Positions 53,181 to 60,405 of a stretch of 64,000 nt of DNA are shown here, piece after piece. The translations under genes and the position numbers were made by a program. The stretch covers positions 136,456 to 200,455 of the forward strand of contig DASVEE010000035.1 of the NCBI GenBank assembly GCA_036380735.1, in the 5' to 3' direction. The notes below the pieces were generated by a model, which saw nothing but the letters and a program-made list of their open reading frames with translations, had not been told where the DNA came from and did not search any database. Positions within the stretch are counted from its first letter, which is position 1, and each line of letters opens with the position of its first letter. Source of the stretch: DASVEE01 sp036380735. GTDB lineage: Bacteria; Acidobacteriota; Thermoanaerobaculia; Gp7-AA8.

Positions 53181-53300
53181 GGGGGGAACGATGGGACGAA
53201 TAGGACAGATAGGACCTATGGGACGAATGGGACTCTCCGCGAGGACTTCAGTCCTATAGGTCCTATTCGTCCCATAGGTCCTATTCGTCCTATCGTTCGC
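53181..53300. repeat. Nonamer element, two inverted arms
   Basis: The left arm 53181-53233 starts GGGGGGAACGATGGGAC with GAATAGGAC, AGATAGGAC, CTATGGGAC and GAATGGGAC units. The right arm 53248-53300 mirrors it and ends 1-2 nt before the SNF2 gene's stop codon. Confidence 0.93.
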
Positions 53301-53301
53301 C

Positions 53302-56300
53302 TTACGCCAGCAGCAGTTCCAGATCTTCCACTTCCAGCTTCCGCAGCACGCTGTTGTCCTCGGAGATGATGGAATCGGCCAGCTCGCGTTTGCGGGCCTG
53401 CAGCTCGAGGATCTTTTCCTCCACCGTGTCGCGTGCGATCAGGCGGTACGCCACGACGGGGCGCACGCGGCCGATGCGGTGGGCTCGGTCGATGGCTTGC
53501 GCTTCGACGGCGGGGTTCCACCACGGGTCCAGCAGGAAGATGTAGTCGGCGTTCGTCAGGTTGAGGCCGAGGCCGCCGGCTTTGAGGCTGATGAGGAAGA
53601 GTGGGGGGCCGTCTTCGCTCTGGAACTTTTCGACGAGCGACTGGCGGTCGCGGGTGGCGCCGTCGAGGTAGAGGTACGGCACGCGCTCGGCGTCGAGCGA
53701 CTTGCGCACGATGCTGAGGAACGAGGTGAACTGCGAGAAGACGAGCGCGCGGTGGCCGGAGGCGAGGATGTCGCTCAGCTCCTCCATCAGCAGCTCGGTC
53801 TTCGCGCTCGGTGCGTCGTTCGCCGCGTCGATCAGCGCGGGGTGACACGCCGCCTGGCGCAGGCGCAGCAGCGCTTCGAGGATCTGCATGCGCGATTTGT
53901 CGACACCCGACTTGCGCACGTTGTTGAGCAGCGCCTGGCGGTAGTGGTCGCGCAGCTCGTCGTATTGCTTGCGCTGCGCTCCTTCGAGCTCGCAGTAGAG
54001 CGTCTGCTCGGTGCGCTCCGGCAGCTCCGGCGCGACCTGTTCCTTCGTGCGGCGGAGGATGAACGGGCGCAGTGCCCGTGCGAGCGCTTCGCGGCGCTCC
54101 GGCGGCGTCGTCTTCGACGCGAACGTGCGCGTGAACGAGCGCGAGGAGCCGAGGAGGCCGGGGTTGAGGAACTCGAAGAGGCTCCACAGCTCGCCGAGGT
54201 GGTTCTCGATCGGCGTGCCGCTGAGGGCGAGGCGGTGGCGGCCGCGCAACAGGCGGCTCGCTTTCGCCACCTGGCTGGAGGCGTTCTTGATCGCCTGCGC
54301 TTCGTCGAGGATGACGTACTCGAACTCGATCTGCGAAAGCTGCGCGATGTCGAGGCGCATCGTGGCGTACGTCGTCAGCACGATGTCGCAGTCGGCGAAT
54401 GCGGCGGTCTTCTCGCGCTCCGCGCCGTGATGCTCCACCACGCGCAGGTTCGGCGTGAACTTCTTCGCCTCGGCGGCCCAGTTGAAGAGGAGTGACCGCG
54501 GCGCCACGACCAGCGACGGCGCCCGGTTCCCCTCGGCGCGAAGCGTCTCCAGCATGGCCAGGGTCTGCACGGTCTTGCCGAGGCCCATGTCGTCGGCGAG
54601 GACGCCGCCGACGCCGGATTCACGGAGGAAGTGGATCCACCCGAGACCGGCGCGCTGGTAGGCACGCAACTCGGCTTTCAGCGTCGGCGGCTCGGCGCGC
54701 GGCTCCGGCGCGGCTGAGCCCAGGCGCGTGCGCAGCTCGTTGAACTCGACGTCGGCCGTCGGCTTCTTCGTCTGCAGCAGCGCGTCGATGAGGAGGGCCT
54801 GCGCGCGGCGGAAGCGCACCGCGTCGCCTTCGACTTTGCCCAGCTCGATGACCGGGGCCAGGCCTTCGGTCCACGACGTGGGGACGATGCCGAACGAGCC
54901 GTCGGCGAGGCGGAGCAGCGAGCGGTTCGCTTCGGCGGCTGCGAGCAGCTCGGGCAGCTTGATGGTGATGTCGCCGAAGCTGGCGTTGACGTTCAGCTCG
55001 AACCAGTCGATGCCGCTCGACAGCTCGACGTCGATGTCGTCAGTGACGCGCAGCGGCGAGGCGTCGAGCTCGACGAGCCACCCTTCGGCGAGCAGCTCGC
55101 GCGCGACGGCTTCGAGCTGCGCGATGCGGACGCGGTAGCCGTCGAACGACGCGACGACCGGCAGCGTGCCGAGGTGGGCGCGGAAGCGCTCCTCAGCGAT
55201 GCGGTCGCGGCGGACGAGCTTGCGCCCGACGGTGCGCTGCGATTCGTGCGAACGGCTGGAAACGCGCCATTCGTCGTAGACGAAGACGAGCTCCGCGTGC
55301 AGCTCGGCGCTCCAGCCGTCGTGACGCATGGCGAGCAGCGGGCGCGGACGCGTATCAATGACGTCCCACCCGAGCTCCTCGGGCAGCGCGACGGCATCGA
55401 TGGGCGCTCGGAGCAGTGCCTGGCGGAAGCGGTCGGTGTCGGCGTGCGGCACCTCGACCGGGCCGCTGGCGCGGAGCGCGTGGAGCCACGAAGCGCGGCC
55501 GCCGATGTCGAAGCGGCTGGCGCTGCCGGCGGTGATGAGGATGCCGTCGACGATGGCATCGACGTCGCCGAGGGGGAGCTTCTCATCGCCACGCTCGATG
55601 GCGCCTTCGATGCGGTAGACCGCGCGGGATTTGTCGCTGACGATGCCGATGCGCAGCACCCACGGCGGGCCGTCGTCCCACGTGAGGGGAAGATGCTCGC
55701 CGTCCTTCTGGCGGAGAAAGAGGCGGCCGGCGCGCGCGAGGCGCTCCACCCACCAGGCGGCGGTCGTGGGGGAGACGGTGACGGTCGACTCGACCATCGG
55801 GCTGTACGAGCGCTGGTGGAGGAGGGCGATGGATTCGCGGTCGAACGGCGCGAGCGCGGGGATCGACTCGACCGGCAGCGTCAACGTCTTCCACTTGCCC
55901 CATTCGCCGTTCTTGCGCACGGTGCGGCCGAAGAGCTGGAGGGTCAGCGCGGTGGCGCGGGGGTTGTTGAAGATGACGTACGCGATCTCGTCGGGGAGGT
56001 CGCGCGGCGCGCGCGAAGCGGCCGACGGCGACGCCGGGCCGAGCGCGCCGAGGAAGCGCTCCCACGACGGCTTGAGCCCGGTGGGGTACTCGTCGAACTC
56101 GGCGCCCTCGACGATGAACAGCGAGAGCCGCTCGTCGGGCAGGAGCCCGCGGGCGCTGGCGGCCCGGATCGCGGCCCAGATGTGCTTGCAGGCTTCGTCG
56201 TTGCCGGTGAACCAGGGGCACTCGCACGAAACGCCCAGCTCGCCGCCCTCGACGGCCATCTCGACGTGGTACTGGCGGGTGCCCTCGACGGTGGCGATGA

Positions 56301-56415
56301 TCTGCCCGTCCTCGAGCCGCTCGACGTTGCGGACGCGCCCGCGAGCGAAATAGTCGTCCCCCCGCTGGGCAGACCCGGCCGGGATGAATCTGCGCAGAGC
56401 GGATTCAGCAAGCAC
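53302..56415 (-). CDS. SWIM zinc-finger SNF2-family helicase/ATPase
   Basis: The protein is about 1037 residues if GTG 56415 is used; the frame is open to 56772 but overlaps the caspase-like gene there. A SWIM zinc finger (CECPW...CKHIW, about 60-80) is at the N-terminus. A ~450-residue middle region (SNF2-associated) follows, then SNF2_N with GVLADDMGLGKTVQTLAMLE (about 600) and DEAQ box VILDEAQAIKN (about 700), and Helicase_C with LKAGGLGLNLTNADY and AIDRAHRIGR. It is a double-stranded DNA translocase of the RapA/HepA-like bacterial Swi2/Snf2 group. The role (transcription recycling, repair or defence) is not decided. It starts 28 nt after the caspase-like gene on the same strand. Confidence 0.9.
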   Translation of the reverse strand: MLAESALRRFIPAGSAQRGDDYFARGRVRNVERLEDGQIIATVEGTRQYHVEMAVEGGELGVSCECPWFTGNDEACKHIWAAIRAASARGLLPDERLSLFIVEGAEFDEYPTGLKPSWERFLGALGPASPSAASRAPRDLPDEIAYVIFNNPRATALTLQLFGRTVRKNGEWGKWKTLTLPVESIPALAPFDRESIALLHQRSYSPMVESTVTVSPTTAAWWVERLARAGRLFLRQKDGEHLPLTWDDGPPWVLRIGIVSDKSRAVYRIEGAIERGDEKLPLGDVDAIVDGILITAGSASRFDIGGRASWLHALRASGPVEVPHADTDRFRQALLRAPIDAVALPEELGWDVIDTRPRPLLAMRHDGWSAELHAELVFVYDEWRVSSRSHESQRTVGRKLVRRDRIAEERFRAHLGTLPVVASFDGYRVRIAQLEAVARELLAEGWLVELDASPLRVTDDIDVELSSGIDWFELNVNASFGDITIKLPELLAAAEANRSLLRLADGSFGIVPTSWTEGLAPVIELGKVEGDAVRFRRAQALLIDALLQTKKPTADVEFNELRTRLGSAAPEPRAEPPTLKAELRAYQRAGLGWIHFLRESGVGGVLADDMGLGKTVQTLAMLETLRAEGNRAPSLVVAPRSLLFNWAAEAKKFTPNLRVVEHHGAEREKTAAFADCDIVLTTYATMRLDIAQLSQIEFEYVILDEAQAIKNASSQVAKASRLLRGRHRLALSGTPIENHLGELWSLFEFLNPGLLGSSRSFTRTFASKTTPPERREALARALRPFILRRTKEQVAPELPERTEQTLYCELEGAQRKQYDELRDHYRQALLNNVRKSGVDKSRMQILEALLRLRQAACHPALIDAANDAPSAKTELLMEELSDILASGHRALVFSQFTSFLSIVRKSLDAERVPYLYLDGATRDRQSLVEKFQSEDGPPLFLISLKAGGLGLNLTNADYIFLLDPWWNPAVEAQAIDRAHRIGRVRPVVAYRLIARDTVEEKILELQARKRELADSIISEDNSVLRKLEVEDLELLLA

Positions 56416-56443
56416 GGGAGAGGCAAACGGAATTTCGGGGCAG

Positions 56444-58012
56444 TTACTTCCGGGAGATGGTGCGTCCGTCGAAGTCGAGACAGACCTGTTCGGTAGAGGT
56501 GGTGACGCAGATGTCGCGGCGGGTATCGTTGTCAAAATCGATGATCTCGATCTTCTTGATGGCTCCCTTCTGGACGCTACGCCAGACCACGTCGCCGACC
56601 GTTCTGGGGTTGAAGGCGACGACGCGATCCACCGCGTTGGCGATGATCTTCGGATGATGGCGTGCTGTTTCCTTGTCGATGAGGAAATCCAGAAGCCGCC
56701 CTTCGTACGCATGGCCGCCATGCTTCGAGCCATCGAAGTTGAAGATGGAGAGCAGTGATTTGCTGCCGGCATCGGACAGAGCGATCACTTGGCGATGGCT
56801 CTTTGGCAGCACGTCCTCCATGACGATCTTCCGGATGTCGCCGCCCGTGGCGGCTGCCCAGAGTTGGACGCCGTCGGCGTCAAATGCGAAGATCCGATCG
56901 GACACGGTCACAACGACGTCGTTGAGGCCGTCGGCATCAAGGTCGCCGATCGCCGCGTGCTCGATCGGCCCTGGGACTCTGCCGTCCCACATGAACCTTC
57001 CGTCTTTACCGTACGCGAAGAACCTGGAGCCCTTTTTCGCCACTCGGAGGGGTGACGGCGGGCGCGAGCAGAGCGCGAAACGCATCGGCCGCGCGGCGCC
57101 ATCCAGGCTTGTCTGGGTTACGGTGAGGACATTCGGATCTCGGTTCGTTCTGATCCACTTGCGCGTGTACTCCTCCACGTAGGCGGCGAGAGATTCGGCT
57201 GTGACGTAGCCGCGGGAGTCCAGATTGACGTTGCAGTTGAGTGCGTCGAGGATGGCGCTGGTGAAGACCCCGTTTTTCCGCACCGGGTCATCGTAAGAAT
57301 ACTGGCCAGCTGCCGCAGCGTAGAAGACGGCTTGCCCGTAGGCGCGTGTCATGCCGCTCACGAGAGGCGCGGCGCTGAGCCGGTCGTTGCCACCACGTTT
57401 GCCGGCTGTGACGCGTTCGCGGCATGCATCCACGAAGATGACGGAACGGCCGCCGTCGGCGATTGCCGCGATTTCCAGAACTTTGGGCACCGGTACCCAT
57501 GTGGCTGGCTGCCCGTAAAGAGAACTGGACCCGAGGATGTGGGCAGTGCCGTCGACATTGAAACCGTGCGACGCAAACGAGGCGATGAAGACGCCCCCTT
57601 TGCCGACGCGTGCCGCCTGCTTTTGCAGGTTCTGCAGGATGTCGGTTTGTGTTGCTTTGACGATCCTGACGCCCGCCGCGCGAAGCTGCTGGAGACGCTG
57701 CTGTGACGCGGGTTTCACCGGGTTTCCTTCGAGCGCGACGACGACTCGTTCTGGAAGCACCAGCCCGACTTTGGGATCTTTCGTGAACGCGTAGGCCATG
57801 TCCACGGCATCGTCGACGGCATACGGCACTTCTGCCAGCGCCTTGTCGTGCGTGAAGTTGCGCACGCCGACGAACAGCGCCGCCGATTCGGCGCGGTTGA
57901 ACTTCACGCGGGTGGCTTTTTCGACGCCGGTGCGCTGCACTCCGCGGTGTGGCGCTTCCTTCGAACACGCGAATGCCAGCAGTGCGCAAAGCAGCAGTCT
58001 CAATTCTTTCAC
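56444..58012 (-). CDS. Caspase-like lipoprotein with FG-GAP/VCBS-like C-terminus
   Basis: The 522-residue protein starts at GTG with AGAGG upstream and has a lipoprotein signal (LLAFAC, Cys16). The caspase-like domain (about 42-320) has the dyad H149 (FASHGFN) and C197 (FVDACRE). After about 325 the sequence forms beta-propeller-like repeats of FG-GAP/VCBS type (IGDLDADGLNDVVVTVSD; IIDFDNDTRRDICVTTS). A membrane-anchored caspase with an external propeller suggests a surface sensor or protease. It is directly upstream of the SNF2 gene on the same strand. It differs from the caspase at the window's left edge, which carries DUF4384 instead. Confidence 0.85.
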   Translation of the reverse strand: MKELRLLLCALLAFACSKEAPHRGVQRTGVEKATRVKFNRAESAALFVGVRNFTHDKALAEVPYAVDDAVDMAYAFTKDPKVGLVLPERVVVALEGNPVKPASQQRLQQLRAAGVRIVKATQTDILQNLQKQAARVGKGGVFIASFASHGFNVDGTAHILGSSSLYGQPATWVPVPKVLEIAAIADGGRSVIFVDACRERVTAGKRGGNDRLSAAPLVSGMTRAYGQAVFYAAAAGQYSYDDPVRKNGVFTSAILDALNCNVNLDSRGYVTAESLAAYVEEYTRKWIRTNRDPNVLTVTQTSLDGAARPMRFALCSRPPSPLRVAKKGSRFFAYGKDGRFMWDGRVPGPIEHAAIGDLDADGLNDVVVTVSDRIFAFDADGVQLWAAATGGDIRKIVMEDVLPKSHRQVIALSDAGSKSLLSIFNFDGSKHGGHAYEGRLLDFLIDKETARHHPKIIANAVDRVVAFNPRTVGDVVWRSVQKGAIKKIEIIDFDNDTRRDICVTTSTEQVCLDFDGRTISRK

Positions 58013-58101
58013 GATGCCTCTAGGGACACGGATTCGGCGAAATCGTGGGGGTGACTGCTTGTCAGAGGGCCGCGGTGGCGGATTTCTCGGTGGGTGCTGC
58101 A

Positions 58102-58219
58102 GGGAACGATGGGACGAATAGGACCTATAGGACGAATGGGACGGATAGGACTTCTGCGCGATGGGTTTGTCCTATTCGTCCCATTCGTCCTATCTGTCCC
58201 ATTCGTCCTATCGTTCCCC
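58102..58219. repeat. Nonamer element, two inverted arms, supplying a stop codon
   Basis: The left arm 58102-58151 starts GGGAACGATGGGAC. The right arm 58167-58219 has the inverted units and ends ATCGTTCCCC. On the minus strand the first CGATAGGAC unit contains the TAG that terminates queG (58208-58210). Confidence 0.94.
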
Positions 58220-59128
58220 GTTTACCGCTTCCACGTTCCTTTGCATCCCGGCCAGCTTCGCCCGTTTGATGGCGCTTTTGCGGAACAGCGTCGAAAAGGC
58301 CGCCTGGTCGAAGCGCAGCAGGTCGGTGACTGGCGTGGCGCGGTATTCGTCGCGCGGTTGGAAGGCGGGGTGGGGGTCGGGCGATCGGCGGTTCCACGGG
58401 CAGACTTCCTGGCAGATGTCGCAGCCGAAGGTGTTGCCTTCGAGGTGCGTCGTCAGGTGCTCGGACAGCGGGCCGCGGTGCTCGATCGTTGCGTAGCTGA
58501 TGCAGTCCGCGGACACCAGCGTCCGGTTGGGGAGGATGGCGTCGGTGGGGCAGGCTTCGAGGCAGCGGGTGCAGGTGCCGCAGCGGTCGGTGACCAGCGT
58601 CGACGGGATGTCGTTCTCCAGCGCCGTCACCAGCGTGCCGATGAAGAAGTAGGAGCCGTGGCGCTCGTCGATGAGCATGCCGTTCTTGCCGATCCAGCCG
58701 AGGCCGGCCTGGGCGGCGAGGGAGCGGTCGGAGAGCGGGCCGGTGTCGACATAGCGCCACGTCTTCACGCCCGCCAGCGCCTCCTCGAATTTGCGCAGGA
58801 TGCGGTCGAGGACGTCGTGGTAGTCGTCGCCCAAGGCGTAGCGGGCGATGTGGTGCGACAGGGCTCCTTCGGGCGCGTCGGGACGCACCGGCGAGTAGGG
58901 GACGAGGATCACGACCACGGAGCGCGCCCACGGGAAGCGCGCCGCGGGATCGCTGCGGATGGCGGCGTTCTTCGCCAGGTAGGTCATGCCGGCGTGATGC
59001 TCCTGCGCGATCCACTCGGCGAACAGCGAGGCGTGCGTGTCCTCGACGTCGCTGGCGCCGAGCGACAGCACGCCTTCTTCGCGCGCGACGCGCTCGAGCA
59101 GGGGCCAGACTTCCGAGAGGTTCTTCAT
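58208..59128 (-). CDS. queG: Epoxyqueuosine reductase
   Basis: The 306-residue protein catalyses the last step of queuosine synthesis on tRNA, reducing epoxyqueuosine to queuosine with cobalamin and two [4Fe-4S] clusters. The cluster motifs are CGTCTRCLEACP and CDICQEVCPWN; the first also carries the conserved GWIGKNG segment upstream. It lacks the HEAT-like extension of longer QueG proteins. The start overlaps the stop of the upstream metallophosphoesterase (ATGA). Its stop codon lies in a nonamer repeat. Confidence 0.95.
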   Translation of the reverse strand: MKNLSEVWPLLERVAREEGVLSLGASDVEDTHASLFAEWIAQEHHAGMTYLAKNAAIRSDPAARFPWARSVVVILVPYSPVRPDAPEGALSHHIARYALGDDYHDVLDRILRKFEEALAGVKTWRYVDTGPLSDRSLAAQAGLGWIGKNGMLIDERHGSYFFIGTLVTALENDIPSTLVTDRCGTCTRCLEACPTDAILPNRTLVSADCISYATIEHRGPLSEHLTTHLEGNTFGCDICQEVCPWNRRSPDPHPAFQPRDEYRATPVTDLLRFDQAAFSTLFRKSAIKRAKLAGMQRNVEAVNGER

Positions 59129-60282
59129 CGCAGCGAGCGCCGCAGCACGAACGTCGCAAGCTCCGGACGGCAGAGGATGCGCAGGGGCGGGATCGCACCG
59201 ATGCCGCGGCTGACGTACATCAACACACGTCCCACGCGGTGAAATCCGCTGGCGTAGCGCCCCTCGTGCCGCGACGGCACGACCACCGCGCCGAAGAACG
59301 GAAAGCGGATCTGGCCGCCGTGCGTGTGACCGCAGACGAGGAGGTCGAGGCGGCGGCCGTCGAGCAGATCGATGATGTCGGGATGGTGGCTGACGCCGAG
59401 GGTGGGGCCGCTGACGCCGGCGAACGCGGCGTCGACGTCGGGCTCGCCGCGATAGAGCTCGTCGATGCCGAGGAGCGGCAGTGTGGCGCCGTCGCGCGTG
59501 AGCGTCACGTTCTGGTTGATGATGAACTGCACGCCGTGCGCGCCCATCGCCTCCTTCACCTCGTCTGCGCCCGCCCAGTAGTCATGATTGCCGAGGATGG
59601 CGTACACGCCGTCGCGCGCGCGGAGGTCGGCGATCAGCGCTTCCGCCATCAGCTTGATGTGGCGGTTGAAGCTGACGAAGTCGCCGCCGAGGAGGATGAG
59701 GTCGGGATCGAACGCGTCGAGCTGCGCGTGGATCTCGCGGTAGAAGCCGCGCCGCACGAACGACGCGACGTGCGTATCGGTGATGAACGCGATGCGGTAA
59801 CCGTCGAACTGCGGCGGCAGATCGTCGATGAAGATCTCGTGGCGGGTGACCTCGAGGTCATAAAGATCGTTGTGCCCGCCGAGCCGGCGCACCCAGGCGA
59901 AGGGGATGTGCGCCTTGCGCAGCCGGATGACGCGCGGCGGCTGCGTGCGCACGCCTTCGATTGGCGGCTCCCCTTCCAGGAGGAGATGCAAACGCCGCAC
60001 GATCCAGCCGACGCCGATCGCGGCGGCGAAGAAGAGCCATCCCGCACCGACCATCGAGAGCACCGGCCACGGCGTGACGAACTTGTCGACCCAGCCGTGC
60101 AGAGGCCAGAAGAGCAGCGTCAGCGCGAGCAGCGCCGGCGGCGTCACCCAGATGAGAAACGTCCACGGCGACTGCTCGTGCCGATGGCTGCCGAACACGA
60201 GCCGGTTCAGCACGAACAGGAAGATGCGCGCATCGCCGAGCAGCGCGAAGGCGACGAGGATGAAGAAAAGGACGTAGGTCAT
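59125..60282 (-). CDS. Membrane-anchored calcineurin-like metallophosphoesterase
   Basis: The 385-residue protein has three N-terminal TM helices (about 3-28, 42-62 and 75-97) and a cytoplasmic or periplasmic metallophosphoesterase domain. The two-metal site motifs are in order: FITDTH, LLGGDFVS, ILGNHDYW, VSHHPD and CGHTHGGQ. This resembles YkuE/LpxH-related phosphoesterases acting on lipids or nucleotides; the substrate is unknown. It is coupled to queG by a 4-nt overlap. Confidence 0.9.
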   Translation of the reverse strand: MTYVLFFILVAFALLGDARIFLFVLNRLVFGSHRHEQSPWTFLIWVTPPALLALTLLFWPLHGWVDKFVTPWPVLSMVGAGWLFFAAAIGVGWIVRRLHLLLEGEPPIEGVRTQPPRVIRLRKAHIPFAWVRRLGGHNDLYDLEVTRHEIFIDDLPPQFDGYRIAFITDTHVASFVRRGFYREIHAQLDAFDPDLILLGGDFVSFNRHIKLMAEALIADLRARDGVYAILGNHDYWAGADEVKEAMGAHGVQFIINQNVTLTRDGATLPLLGIDELYRGEPDVDAAFAGVSGPTLGVSHHPDIIDLLDGRRLDLLVCGHTHGGQIRFPFFGAVVVPSRHEGRYASGFHRVGRVLMYVSRGIGAIPPLRILCRPELATFVLRRSLR

Positions 60283-60289
60283 TCGGTGA

Positions 60290-60384
60290 AGGGGTCAGGG
60301 CCCAGGGCTCAGGGGGCTCCGCTACGAGGGACATTGTCGCCGAGCGGAGCCTCCTGAGCCCTGAGCGCTGTGCCCTGGGCCCTT
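60290..60384. repeat. Heptamer (CCCTGAG/CCCAGGG) inverted-repeat hairpin
   Basis: The left arm 60290-60322 (GGCCCAGGGCTCAGGG then GGCTCCGCT) pairs with 60343-60384, which has extra heptamer copies in the right arm. It occupies the divergent gap between the phosphoesterase and S9 peptidase starts and so overlaps their promoter region. Confidence 0.82.
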
Positions 60385-60405
60385 CTCAGGGTATCTTTCC
60401 TTGCC

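Noticed and set aside
56416..56772. N-terminal extension of the SNF2 protein to 56772
   Set aside because: It overlaps the propeller part of the caspase-like gene in another frame and is Ser/Pro/Arg-rich without domain features.
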